From Sphingopyxis sp. MSC1_008 (GTDB lineage Bacteria; Pseudomonadota; Alphaproteobacteria; Sphingomonadales; Sphingomonadaceae): a DNA stretch of 64,000 bases. The position numbers and the translations under genes were made by a program. This document shows, in pieces, positions 56,401-64,000 of this stretch. How positions within the stretch are numbered: the first letter of the stretch is position 1; each line of letters begins with the position of its first letter. The notes beneath the pieces are model-generated. The model was not told the origin of the DNA. It saw nothing but the letters and a program-made list of their open reading frames with translations, and did no database searches. The stretch is from assembly GCF_023197165.1 (NCBI RefSeq), contig NZ_JALPRD010000001.1, forward strand, positions 186,001 through 250,000, read 5' to 3'.

Positions 56401-58583
56401 AGCTCGCCCGCTATCAGCGCGCGCTGAACGGCGGCAAGGCAGAGTATCGTGGGCGCAACGTCGCCGCGACCGCCTTCGTCGCCGACACGCCGTACCGTTT
56501 CCGCCGCGACGAGATCCAGGGCAATGGCCTGACCGGCCCGTACCAGCTCGGCGCGAAGGACATTTTGCCGAACAGCGAGCGGGTTACCATCGAGACCCGC
56601 GACCGGCTGCACAGCGAGCGGATCGTCGACAGCGTCAGCCTGTCGCGCCACGTCGATTACGACATCGATTATCTGTCGGGCACGATCCGTTTCCGCGAGC
56701 CGGTGCTCAGCCGCTCGTCGAACCTCGATCCGCAGTTCATCGTCGCCGAATATGAAGTCGACGGCGTTGGCCAGCGTGTGCTCAATGCCGGCGGCCGCGT
56801 CAGCTATCAGTCGAACGACGAGAAATTGCGCGTCGGCGCGACGTTCATCCACGACGAGGATGGCAACGCCAAGACCAATCTCGGCGGCGTCGATGCACGC
56901 TATCGCCCGACGATCGAAACCGAGGTCCGCGCCGAACTCGCGGTCAGCGACGCCAAGGCAACCAACGGCAGCACGACCGCCGACGGCACCGCGAAGGCGT
57001 GGCTGATCGAGGCCGAGCATCACAGCAGTAACGCCGACTTCCTCGCTTACGTAAGCGAGCGCGAGGCGGGTTTCGGCACCGGCCAGCTCAACAGCAGCGA
57101 GAACGGCACGCGCAAATTCGGCTTCGATGCGCGTCTGAAAGCGAGCCGTAACCTGTCGGTGACCGGCAGCGCGTGGCAGGAAGATTATCTGGACACCAAT
57201 GCACGCCGCCGTGCCGCGCGCGCGCTCGTCGAATATGACAATGGTAGCAGCGTTGCACGCGCCGGACTAACGCATGCCGACGATCGCCTGACCGACGGAA
57301 CGCGCAATCGATCGAACATCGTCCAGCTGGGCGCAACGCAGCGGCTGTTCAACAAGCGGCTCGAACTCGACGCGCAGACCGAATTCGCGCTGGGCGGGAA
57401 GAACGCGAGCGTCGATTTCCCGACCCGCCACCGTCTCGGCGCGCGCTTCGCGATCAATCGCGACGTCAATCTGGTCGGCAGCTACGAGATCGCCGACGGC
57501 AACACGATCAAGGCACGCACTGCGCGGCTTGGTTTCGACCTGACGCCTTGGTCGGGCGCGCGCCTGCTCGCCACCGCGAACCAGCAGGAAATCGGCGAAT
57601 ATGGCCCGCGCAGCTTCGCCGCTTATGGCCTGTCGCAGTCGCTGAAGCTCGGCGAACGCTGGTCGGTCGATGTCTCGGTGGATGGCAATCGCACCATCGG
57701 CGGCATTCGCGCCGGCAATGTGCTCAATACCGACCATCCGGTCGCTTCGGGTGGTTTCCTCGGCGGCAACGGCACGCTGACCGAGGATTTCCTCGCGATC
57801 AGCACCGGCGCGACCTATCGCGCCGACCGCTGGACGCTGACCGGCCGCGCCGAATATCGCGATGGTGAGATCGCCAACCGCCACGGTTTGACGCTCGGCG
57901 GTCTCCGTCAACTCGGCGAAGGCCGCGCACTCGGCGCTCTATTCACTTACGCCAAGGCGAGCGGTGCCGGCACCGCGCCGACGACCGAGGTTATCCAGTT
58001 CGAAATGAGCTGGGCGCATCGCCCCGCCGATTCGCGGATTTCATGGCTCAACAAGAGCGAGTTCCGTTCGGACAAGGTCCGCGACTCGGTCGCGGGTCAG
58101 GCTGGCCCGATCGGCGGCCCGTCGCTGACGATCGACGGCGATGCGACGAGCCGCCGCCTGCTCAACAGCCTGTCGGTCAACTGGACCCCACTCGGCGAGC
58201 GCGGGTTCGGTGAAGGCTGGTACGAGCGCGCCGAAATCGGCCTCTTCTGGGGTACGCGCTACAATTTCGACCGCTTCGGAGCGGATGATGTGAAGGGCTG
58301 GTCGAACCTGATCGGCGCCGACTTCCGCTTCAACCTTGGTGAGCATGTCGACGTCGGTGCCTCGGGCACGGTGCGCGTCGGGACCGATGCCGATACCGTG
58401 AGCTGGGCGGGCGGTCCGACGGTGACGCTGGCACCGATGACCAATGCGAACATCACCTTTGGTTACAATTTTGCGGGCTTCCACGACCGCGACTTCGAAG
58501 ACGCGCGCTTCTCCCGCTCGGGCGCGTATGTGACCTTCAAACTGAAGTTCGACCAGACGAGTTTCGCGGGGCTGGGGCTGTAA
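53478..58583 (+). CDS. Giant DUF11/SdrD-B-like outer-membrane beta-barrel protein (cluster gene D)
   Basis: 1701 residues from ATG 53478. Order: signal peptide (to PARAQ, about 30); the shared MITNTASAQWTHDG module; a region with PGDYRFPFLAPGTYRLIV; a DUF11 domain near 375-500 (VAVPGDVIQYRIEVANRDTR, TIRDMLPSGMRLRADTV); an SdrD-B-like domain about 515-565 (GVRVMLQDGSYTVTDEDGRY); an Ig-like region about 650-860; and from about 880 alternating amphipathic strands to the end, as in a large outer-membrane barrel. RHVDYDIDYLSGTIRFREPV resembles a motif of SprA-type barrels. The C-terminus ends in Leu, not the usual Phe. Function unknown; assembly or export of the A-C proteins is an inference. Confidence 0.75.
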   Translation: MALRAKFYGLVAVLGAAAMLPAAPPARAQMITNTASAQWTHDGQPGQALSNRVDVTVTPRPAAPPAIATYRLTNGGGDKSVPLAPTQCSRLDVRSAAARSATSTIPLGGVYEGISTAPASLQSTDSFRAGEALVVGVTLASANADPQQRDMLTVVLELENGDREQITLTETANDSGEFVGLINTIGVPPAVTQGDCRLSVNPGAPLMLRVTDQAIASLVARATINFLVDPFGIVFDSGDGAPVAGSRVTIVDAATGQPAQVFGDDGVSAYPSSVVTGQSVIDAGGTTYNFPPGDYRFPFLAPGTYRLIVAPPAPYTAPSKSSAADLAALRRPDDGQMFEITGASYGNPFTLNSPAPVRVDIPVDRPGLPLALRKTTSTQVAVPGDVIQYRIEVANRDTRRSTGAVTIRDMLPSGMRLRADTVRVDGVRVTADVAANGREFAVTLPTIAASRSVLLTYLAEVIVSAQPGNALNRATATDNRGSASNIAEATIAIKRDQLGDRMTIVGRITDGGCSVDPGKADGVMGVRVMLQDGSYTVTDEDGRYHFEGVRPGLHVIQIDPSTLPLDREAIDCARSTQSAGSAISRFVEGRGGALKRADFRAVASAPRAAPNKATIEAPKVLSDPDAAGSGRDWLAGQTPGIDWLFPDIDHNPRAKAIRAAVKHAPGQTVSLRVNGKPADALTFEGVSKSADGSVAVSLWRGLEIREGENHLVAEVKDANGAILETLERNIHYSITPMRASLIREKSMLVADGVTRPVIAVRLTDRDGKPIRAGLTGDFSVPAPYYPAVEADAQQARQLAGLERAQPVWKIDGDDGIAYIELEPTTASGTLAMDFTFRDDKVTRKQTIETWLDPGNRPWTVVGFAAGTLGYNTLDDRMEPVAKTLADLNADARLALYAKGRVRGKWLMTLAYDSDKDKDDTRFGGVIDPRAYYTIYADRNETRYDAASVRKLYLRLERPQFYAMFGDIETGISEPELARYQRALNGGKAEYRGRNVAATAFVADTPYRFRRDEIQGNGLTGPYQLGAKDILPNSERVTIETRDRLHSERIVDSVSLSRHVDYDIDYLSGTIRFREPVLSRSSNLDPQFIVAEYEVDGVGQRVLNAGGRVSYQSNDEKLRVGATFIHDEDGNAKTNLGGVDARYRPTIETEVRAELAVSDAKATNGSTTADGTAKAWLIEAEHHSSNADFLAYVSEREAGFGTGQLNSSENGTRKFGFDARLKASRNLSVTGSAWQEDYLDTNARRRAARALVEYDNGSSVARAGLTHADDRLTDGTRNRSNIVQLGATQRLFNKRLELDAQTEFALGGKNASVDFPTRHRLGARFAINRDVNLVGSYEIADGNTIKARTARLGFDLTPWSGARLLATANQQEIGEYGPRSFAAYGLSQSLKLGERWSVDVSVDGNRTIGGIRAGNVLNTDHPVASGGFLGGNGTLTEDFLAISTGATYRADRWTLTGRAEYRDGEIANRHGLTLGGLRQLGEGRALGALFTYAKASGAGTAPTTEVIQFEMSWAHRPADSRISWLNKSEFRSDKVRDSVAGQAGPIGGPSLTIDGDATSRRLLNSLSVNWTPLGERGFGEGWYERAEIGLFWGTRYNFDRFGADDVKGWSNLIGADFRFNLGEHVDVGASGTVRVGTDADTVSWAGGPTVTLAPMTNANITFGYNFAGFHDRDFEDARFSRSGAYVTFKLKFDQTSFAGLGL

Positions 58584-58599
58584 TCCATCCGCGCGTTTG

Positions 58600-58643
58600 G
58601 CGAAGCAATCCGGCGCGCGCGTCCACTGCCCCGGATTGCTTCG
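58600..58643. terminator. Hairpin between convergent genes
   Basis: Perfect 13-bp inverted repeat CGAAGCAATCCGG (58600-58612) and CCGGATTGCTTCG (58631-58643) between the ends of gene D and the E2 gene. No T-run follows on either side, so termination efficiency is uncertain; it may act as an mRNA 3'-end stabiliser for both. Confidence 0.5.
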
Positions 58644-58651
58644 TCGCTATC

Positions 58652-59935
58652 TTAGTCCGCGAACAGCAGGACCGGCGTTTCGACCAGCTTCTTGAGCGCT
58701 TGCACATAGCTCGCCGCATCAAAGCCATCGACGACGCGGTGGTCGCAGCTGATGGACAGGTTCATCAGCTTCGCGCGGCGAATCTCGTCGCCGTCGAAGA
58801 CCGGGCGTTCGACGATCTTGTTCGGACCGATGATCGCGACCTCGGGCCGGTTGATCACCGGGGTCGTCGCGATGCCGCCGAGCGGGCCCAGCGAGGTCAC
58901 GGTCAGCGTGCCGCCAGTCAATTCCTCGACCTTCGCCTTGCCGGTACGCGCGGCTTCGGCGAGGCGGGTGATTTCGGTCGCGAGCTGCCACACATTCTTA
59001 TCCTGCGCATCGCGGATGACCGGGACCATCAGGCCGGCGTCGGTCTGCGTCGCCATGCCGAGATGCACCGCGCCATAGCGCGTGACCACGCCGCCTTCGT
59101 CGTCGTAGCGCGCATTGATCATCGGGAACTGCGGGATGGTGCGGCAGATCGCGACGATCAGGAAGGGCAGCATCGTCAGCTTCGGCCGGCCGCCACGGTT
59201 GGCGTTCAAATCGGCGCGCATCTCTTCGAGCGCGGTGACGTCCATTTCCTCGACATAGGTGAAGTGCGGGATAGCGCGCTTCGAGGCCGCCATATTCTCG
59301 GCGATCTTGCGGCGCATGCCGATGACCTTGATCGGCTCGTCGGCGCGGGCGCGGCTGGCGCCGGGAGCATGATAGCCCTGTCCGCCGCTGTAGCGCAGGA
59401 ACGCGTCGAGGTCGGCGTGGCGGATGCGGTCGCCCTCGGCCTGAACTTGACCAAGATCGACACCGAGGTCCTTGGCGCGCGCGCGAACGGCGGGCGACGC
59501 GAGCACGGCCCGGCTGTGATCTGCAGCCGCGACCGGCGCGGGGGCCGGTGCCGGAGCGGGCGTCGGCGCGGGAGTTGCAACGGGCGCAGGTGCTGCAACC
59601 TCGGCCACCGAGATTTCCTCGGCACCCGGCGTTTCCGCGACGATTTCCTGTTCGACCGGCGTGTCCGCGGGCGGCGCCTCGACATCGCCGTCGCCATCGG
59701 TCTCGATCACCGCGAGCGTCGATCCGATCGGGATCAGGTCGCCGACCTCGCCCGCCAGTTCGACAACGATCCCCGAAACGGGCGATTCCATTTCGACGGT
59801 CGCCTTGTCGGTCATCATGTCGGCGAGTTGCGCATCTTCCTCCACGCGCTCGCCGATCTTGACGTGCCAGGCGACGATTTCGGCCTCGGCAATGCCTTCG
59901 CCGATGTCGGGCAGACGGAATGAATAACGGGCCAT
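58652..59935 (-). CDS. bkdB: Branched-chain 2-oxoacid dehydrogenase E2 (dihydrolipoyl acyltransferase)
   Basis: 427 residues. N-terminal lipoyl domain with Lys in MMTDKATVEMESPVSG (about residue 44), an acidic then Ala/Pro linker (PAPTPAPAPAPAP), a peripheral-subunit-binding domain (SPAVRARAKDLGVDLGQVQA), and a catalytic acyltransferase domain ending with SISCDHRVVDGFDAA, which carries the active-site His and Asp. One lipoyl domain and the E1 neighbours point to branched-chain rather than pyruvate substrate. It lies four bases after E1-beta. Confidence 0.92.
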   Translation of the reverse strand: MARYSFRLPDIGEGIAEAEIVAWHVKIGERVEEDAQLADMMTDKATVEMESPVSGIVVELAGEVGDLIPIGSTLAVIETDGDGDVEAPPADTPVEQEIVAETPGAEEISVAEVAAPAPVATPAPTPAPAPAPAPVAAADHSRAVLASPAVRARAKDLGVDLGQVQAEGDRIRHADLDAFLRYSGGQGYHAPGASRARADEPIKVIGMRRKIAENMAASKRAIPHFTYVEEMDVTALEEMRADLNANRGGRPKLTMLPFLIVAICRTIPQFPMINARYDDEGGVVTRYGAVHLGMATQTDAGLMVPVIRDAQDKNVWQLATEITRLAEAARTGKAKVEELTGGTLTVTSLGPLGGIATTPVINRPEVAIIGPNKIVERPVFDGDEIRRAKLMNLSISCDHRVVDGFDAASYVQALKKLVETPVLLFAD

Positions 59936-59939
59936 GGCG

Positions 59940-60965
59940 TCAGTCCTTCAAAATCTTGGTCAGCGCGGTCGCGATGCGCACCGGGCCGGGGAAATAGGCC
60001 CATTCGAGGCTATGCGGATAAGGCGTGTCGAACCCGGTCACGCGTTCGACCGGCGCTTCGAGATGATAGAAACAGCGTTCCTGCACCAGCGCCGCGAGTT
60101 CGGCGCCGAAGCCCGACGTGCGCGTCGCTTCGTGAATGATCAGGCAGCGGCCGGTCTTTTTCACCGACGTCTCGATCGCCTCGATGTCGAGAGGCAGCAG
60201 CGTGCGCAAGTCGATGATCTCGGCGTCGATGCCCATTTCCTCGACGATCGTCTTGGTCACATGGACCATCGTGCCATAGGCGAGGATGGTGAGCGCTTCG
60301 CCCGAGCGCACTGTCGCGGCCTTGCCGAGTTCGATGCGGTAATGACCTTCGGGCACCGCGCTCGCGTCATGCTTCGACCAGGGTTCGACCGGGCGGTCGT
60401 AATAGCCGCTGAACGGGCCGTTATAGATGCGCTTGGGCTCGAGGAAGACGACGGGGTCATTATCCTCGATCGCCGCAATCAGCAGGCCCTTGGCATCATA
60501 CGGGTTCGACGGGATCACCGTCTTCACGCCGCAGATATGCGTCATGATGCTTTCGGGCGACTGGCTGTGCGTCTGTCCGCCGAAGATGCCGCCGCCGAAC
60601 GGGGTACGCACCGTCATCGGGCAAATGAAGTCGGCCGCCGAACGATAGCGCAGACGCGCGGCTTCGCTGACGAGCTGGTCGAGGCCCGGATAGATATAGT
60701 CGGCGAACTGGATCTCCGGGACCGGACGCAGGCCGTACGCGCCCATGCCGACCGCGACCCCGATGATGCCGCATTCGTTGATCGGTGTATCGAACACGCG
60801 CGTCTTGCCATGCTTTTTCTGCAGGCCCGCGGTGGCGCGAAACACGCCGCCGAAAAAGCCGACGTCTTCGCCCATCACGACAGTGTTGGGATCACGTTCG
60901 AGCATGACGTCCATGGCGCTGTTGATCGCCTCGATCATGTTCATGGTTTTGGTTTCAGTGCTCAT
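59940..60965 (-). CDS. Branched-chain 2-oxoacid dehydrogenase E1 subunit beta
   Basis: 341 residues from ATG 60965, sharing bases with the E1-alpha stop (TAATG). Motifs: MIEAINSAMDVMLERDPNTV, VVMGEDVGFFGGVFRATAGL, FDTPINECGIIGVAVGMGAY, EIQFADYIYPGLDQLVSEAA, RTPFGGGIFGGQTHSQSPES (with the FGGG...HSQS loop) and VVFLEPKRIY. These match the branched-chain (BCKDH) beta subunit rather than PDH beta. Confidence 0.92.
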   Translation of the reverse strand: MSTETKTMNMIEAINSAMDVMLERDPNTVVMGEDVGFFGGVFRATAGLQKKHGKTRVFDTPINECGIIGVAVGMGAYGLRPVPEIQFADYIYPGLDQLVSEAARLRYRSAADFICPMTVRTPFGGGIFGGQTHSQSPESIMTHICGVKTVIPSNPYDAKGLLIAAIEDNDPVVFLEPKRIYNGPFSGYYDRPVEPWSKHDASAVPEGHYRIELGKAATVRSGEALTILAYGTMVHVTKTIVEEMGIDAEIIDLRTLLPLDIEAIETSVKKTGRCLIIHEATRTSGFGAELAALVQERCFYHLEAPVERVTGFDTPYPHSLEWAYFPGPVRIATALTKILKD

Positions 60966-62260
60966 TATTCGGGCTTCCAATTGGGGCCGAACTTGGCCTC
61001 TCGCTCGGCGAGCATCTGATCGCATTGTTCCTTGAGGTGCCAGGGCATCTCTTCGAACACATCCTCGAACATCGTCTCGAACGGCTGGTGCATGCCGTGG
61101 CCGAGGATGCCGAGCTTTTCGGACTGTTTCTGGGTCGTCTTGACGAGATCGTCGAGTTCCTTCACCTGCGCCTCGTGGCGTTCGGCATCCCATTCGCCAA
61201 GCGTTTCAAGATGCTGACGCAGCCGCGCGATCGGGTCGCCGAGCGGCCATGCGGTCGCTTCGTCGGCGGGACGATAGGCGCTCGGATCGTCCGAGGTGCT
61301 GTGGCCTTCGCTGCGATAGGTGAAATGCTCGATCAGCGTCGGGCCGTTGTTCGTGCGAGCGCGATCGGCGGCCCACTGCGTCGCGGCGTAGACCGCGAGC
61401 GGGTCGTTGCCGTCGATGCGGAGGCCCGCGATGCCGTAACCCACCGCGCGCGCCGCAAAGGTCGTGCGTTCGCCGCCGGCAAAGCCCGAGAAGCTCGAGA
61501 TCGCCCACTGGTTGTTGACGATGTTGAAGATCACCGGCGCGTTGTAAACGGTCGCGAAGGTCAGCGCCGAGTGGAAGTCGCCCTCGGCCGACGAGCCCTC
61601 GCCGCACCAGACGGTCGCGATACGGCTGTCGCCTTTCGACGCCGAGGCCATCGCCCAGCCCACGGCCTGCGGATATTGCGTCGCGAGGTTGCCCGATACG
61701 CTGAAAAAACCATGCTCGGGCGCCGAATACATGATCGGCAGCTGACGGCCGAGCAGATGGTCGCCGCGGTTCGAATAAATCTGGTTCATCATCTGGATCA
61801 GCGGATAATCGCGCGTGATCAGGATGCCCTGCTGACGATAGCTCGGAAAGACCATGTCGGTGCGATCGAGTGCCATTGTCGACGCAACCGAGGTCGCCTC
61901 TTCGCCGGTACACTTCATATAGAAGCTGGTCTTGCCCTGCCGCTGCGCGCGGAACATGCGGTCGTCGAACGCGCGGGTCAGCATCATGTTACGAAGCATC
62001 GTGCGCAGCCGTTCGGGCGACAGCTTCGGATCCCACTGGCCCTTGGCCTGCCCGTCGAAATCGAGCACGCGAACGAGACCATAGCTCAGCTCGCGCATCG
62101 CATCGGGCTTGGTCGCTTCGCTCGGGCGCGGGATCGCTTCGACCGCGGGAACTTCGATATCGCCAAAGTCCGGGGTATCGCCGGGGCGATAGCGCGGTTC
62201 GGGGATATGAAGCGACAGCGGCGGCAAATTGCTCGCCGGGCGCTGAGGCGTCTCAGGCAT
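60965..62260 (-). CDS. Branched-chain 2-oxoacid dehydrogenase E1 subunit alpha
   Basis: 431 residues; TPP-binding decarboxylase subunit. Motifs: RNMMLTRAFDDRMFRAQRQG, SFYMKCTGEEATSVASTMAL, MVFPSYRQQGILITRDYPLI, the TPP motif CGEGSSAEGDFHSALTFATV...NNQWAISSF, and the phosphorylation-loop-like RSEGHSTSDDPSAYRPADEA. The 60-residue N-terminal extension is usual for bacterial BCKDH E1-alpha. First gene of the E1a-E1b-E2 operon; no E3 gene is in the window. Confidence 0.93.
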   Translation of the reverse strand: MPETPQRPASNLPPLSLHIPEPRYRPGDTPDFGDIEVPAVEAIPRPSEATKPDAMRELSYGLVRVLDFDGQAKGQWDPKLSPERLRTMLRNMMLTRAFDDRMFRAQRQGKTSFYMKCTGEEATSVASTMALDRTDMVFPSYRQQGILITRDYPLIQMMNQIYSNRGDHLLGRQLPIMYSAPEHGFFSVSGNLATQYPQAVGWAMASASKGDSRIATVWCGEGSSAEGDFHSALTFATVYNAPVIFNIVNNQWAISSFSGFAGGERTTFAARAVGYGIAGLRIDGNDPLAVYAATQWAADRARTNNGPTLIEHFTYRSEGHSTSDDPSAYRPADEATAWPLGDPIARLRQHLETLGEWDAERHEAQVKELDDLVKTTQKQSEKLGILGHGMHQPFETMFEDVFEEMPWHLKEQCDQMLAEREAKFGPNWKPE

Positions 62261-62354
62261 ATCTTCTTCCCTTTGCAGGCGCGAATCGGCGCCTAGTTAT
62301 ATTTCAACGTGACGACATATTATTACGGTCGCCATACGAATGCAACGGCGGCGC

Positions 62355-63290
62355 TCAAACCGCGACAGGCGCGGAAATATGCGCTTGCGGCGCATATTCC
62401 TCGACTGCGAAATCGTCGAACCGATAGTCGAAAATGCTCGGAGGGCGGCGAAGGATGCGCAGCTTCGGCGCGCCGAGCGGAACGCGCGACAACTGCTGTT
62501 CGACCAACTCCGCGTGGTTCAGATATAAATGCACATCACCGCCGGTCCACACGAGTTCGTGCGCGTGAAGGCCTGCCTGCTCGGCGACCATCCGCGTCAG
62601 CAACGCCGCTTCGAAAACATTGAAAGCGAAGCCCAGCCCCAAGTCGCACGAGCGCTGGAACAGCAGGCACGACAAGCCGCCATCGCTGCGAACATGAAAC
62701 TGATAGGTCATGTGGCACGGCGGCAGCGCCATGCGGTCGAGGTCAGCGACGTTCCAGCCGGTGAAGATGTGCCGCCGCGATCCCGGATTATTCTTCAGCG
62801 AATCGATCAGCGCCGCAATCTGGTTATGTCCTTGGCTTGCGCGGCGAAAAAGCCCCTCGCCTGCCGGCTCGTAGCGCGGCCAGTTCACCCATTGATGGCC
62901 ATAGACGGGCCCGAGATCGCCCCAGTTCGCCGCGAAACCCTCATCATCGATGATTCGCGACTCGAAATCCTCTGCGCTGATCTGGTCCCCGGTCTCGCGG
63001 CGATATTTGTCGAGCGGCCAGTCGGTCCAGATCTTCACGCCCTGCGAAACGAGCGACCGGATATTGGTGTCGCCGGTCAGGAACCACAGCAGTTCGCGTA
63101 GGCCGGTCTTCCAATAGACGCGCTTGGTCGTGAGCAACGGGATCGCATCGTCTTTCAGCGAGAATCGCATCGTCTCGCCGAACAGCGAGCGCGTCCCCAC
63201 GCCGGTGCGGTCGACCCGCTCGTCGCCCTCGACCCAGATGCGGCGCATCAGGTCCAGATATTGAAGTTCATAATGGATGGAATCAGGCAA
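62355..63290 (-). CDS. thyA: Thymidylate synthase
   Basis: 311 residues from TTG 63290, chosen because GGGAG lies eight bases upstream and the reading then opens PDSIHYELQYLDLMRRIWVE. Makes dTMP from dUMP with methylene-THF. Motifs: RTGVGTRSLFGETMRFSL, PLLTTKRVYWKTGLRELLWF, DLGPVYGHQWVNW, LPPCHMTYQFHV (catalytic Cys), and LFQRSCDLGLGFAFNVFEAA. It is somewhat longer than the 264-residue E. coli enzyme, mainly by a central insertion and the C-terminal region. Confidence 0.95.
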   Translation of the reverse strand: MPDSIHYELQYLDLMRRIWVEGDERVDRTGVGTRSLFGETMRFSLKDDAIPLLTTKRVYWKTGLRELLWFLTGDTNIRSLVSQGVKIWTDWPLDKYRRETGDQISAEDFESRIIDDEGFAANWGDLGPVYGHQWVNWPRYEPAGEGLFRRASQGHNQIAALIDSLKNNPGSRRHIFTGWNVADLDRMALPPCHMTYQFHVRSDGGLSCLLFQRSCDLGLGFAFNVFEAALLTRMVAEQAGLHAHELVWTGGDVHLYLNHAELVEQQLSRVPLGAPKLRILRRPPSIFDYRFDDFAVEEYAPQAHISAPVAV

Positions 63291-63354
63291 GACTCGGCTC
63301 CCGGCTTTGTCTCTCGGTGCTAGGCTTCGCGCCGCGAGGGGACAAGGGAGCAAC

Positions 63355-63861
63355 ATGGCCAGCGCCGCAAAGCCTCCGATGCGGCGCAGTCGCGCGTTGG
63401 GAATCGCGCTGCCTGAGCGCATGGGGACGGCGATGACCCTGTTCGAACCCCTCGGCAAAGCGCCGGATCCGTCGGCGCTGGCTGGCTTCGTGCCGTGCCA
63501 GCTTGAGGATGATGTCGCGCGCCTGTTGCTGCGCCCGATGTTCGATGACGAGCGGGAAACCCTGCTCCTCGCCGCATTCGACGCTTTCGAACGCCTCGTG
63601 CGGCTCGAACGCGTCGATGGCGATAGCTCGGGCCGCTGCGTTATCCCGCCGCGCGCTTGGCGCACGCTCGTCGACGGCGGCATTACGACGGTCGTCATGG
63701 CACACAACCACCCCTCCGACACGCCCTGGCCGAGCGACGCCGACATCGGCACGACGCACGACGCCGCGCTTTTCCTGCGCACCATGGGCATCGATCTGGC
63801 CGATCATCTTATTTTCGTTGCGGGCGGTCATTTCAGTTTTCGAACTGCCGAAATGCTCTAG
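63355..63861 (+). CDS. RadC-like JAB-domain protein (stand-alone)
   Basis: 168 residues from ATG 63355 with GGGAG four bases upstream. The C-terminal half is a JAB/MPN metalloprotease-like domain with VVMAHNHPSDTPWPSDADIG (His-x-His-Pro-Ser...Asp, the zinc motif of RadC) and DLADHLIFVAGGHFSF (DHLI of RadC). It lacks the N-terminal helix-hairpin-helix part of full RadC. It is divergent from thyA. The biochemical role of this family remains uncertain. Confidence 0.82.
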   Translation: MASAAKPPMRRSRALGIALPERMGTAMTLFEPLGKAPDPSALAGFVPCQLEDDVARLLLRPMFDDERETLLLAAFDAFERLVRLERVDGDSSGRCVIPPRAWRTLVDGGITTVVMAHNHPSDTPWPSDADIGTTHDAALFLRTMGIDLADHLIFVAGGHFSFRTAEML

Positions 63862-63968
63862 TTCGGGCAATCATCTTCAATGTGCCGATTGGCGCTTGAA
63901 GTTCACAGATTGCGCGTCTAGAGGACCGCCCTGCCTTCGCGGCGACCCCGGTCGGCGCGCAGATCGGT

Positions 63969-64000
63969 CGGGGAGTAGCTCAGCCTGGTAGAGCACTGTC
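63969..64000 (+). tRNA. tRNA 5' part, probably Pro (cut by window end)
   Basis: CGGGGAG followed by TAGCTCAGCCTGGTAGAGCA is a complete acceptor 5' strand and D-arm; the anticodon lies beyond the window. The starting C and the AGCCTGGTAG D-loop are typical of bacterial tRNA-Pro. Confidence 0.7.

Noticed and set aside
53322..57023. Minus-strand open frame of about 1230 codons
   Set aside because: Antisense of the giant outer-membrane protein; the translation is an Arg/Asp/Ala shadow with no domains, caused by high GC codon use.

Overview
The window is a high-GC, gene-dense chromosomal segment of an alphaproteobacterium, most likely a sphingomonad of the Sphingopyxis type. The evidence is the gene content and order: nuoA-N followed by birA-coaX-rnj-DUF1467, a zapA-6S RNA-5-FCL block, a branched-chain 2-oxoacid dehydrogenase set, a ThyA/RadC-like pair, and the protein sequences themselves. 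I ran no database search; family names come from recognised motifs and architecture.

Layout. 1-5.6 kb: one end of a prophage or phage-derived element, all on the minus strand: a portal protein cut by the window start, a large terminase, a 0.9-kb AT-rich control or decay region, and a tyrosine integrase preceded by three 12-bp-spaced repeats. 5.6-16.6 kb: chromosomal genes, namely an M20 peptidase, tRNA-Ile2, a polysaccharide deacetylase downstream of a degenerate histidine kinase, an Lrp regulator, an exported TPR-like protein, a degenerate HPt protein divergent from a large membrane-anchored coiled-coil protein, and RsgA. 16.4-35.6 kb: a long minus-strand operon read from nuoA through nuoN into birA, coaX, rnj and DUF1467. 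Almost every junction is a 1-4 nt overlap. Four extra genes sit inside it, at the nuoD/E, E/F, F/G and G/H junctions.

35.8-49.4 kb: YbjN-like protein, SuhB, EF-P, OPT transporter, ThiE, a small lipoprotein, an O-methyltransferase, then a central carbon cluster (tkt, gap, pgk, class I fba). A ZauP-like/ZapA division pair follows, then 6S RNA, 5-formyltetrahydrofolate cyclo-ligase, DUF2842 and tRNA-Asp. 49.4-58.6 kb: an AI-2E family permease and a plus-strand cluster of four exported DUF11-type proteins ending in a 1701-residue predicted outer-membrane protein. I regard this cluster as the best candidate for an undescribed system. 58.6-64 kb: BCKDH E2, E1-beta and E1-alpha without E3, ThyA, a stand-alone RadC-like JAB protein, and the start of a tRNA, probably Pro.

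As a whole this is mostly ordinary core genome with three accessory zones: the phage end, the extra genes inside the nuo operon, and the DUF11/outer-membrane cluster.
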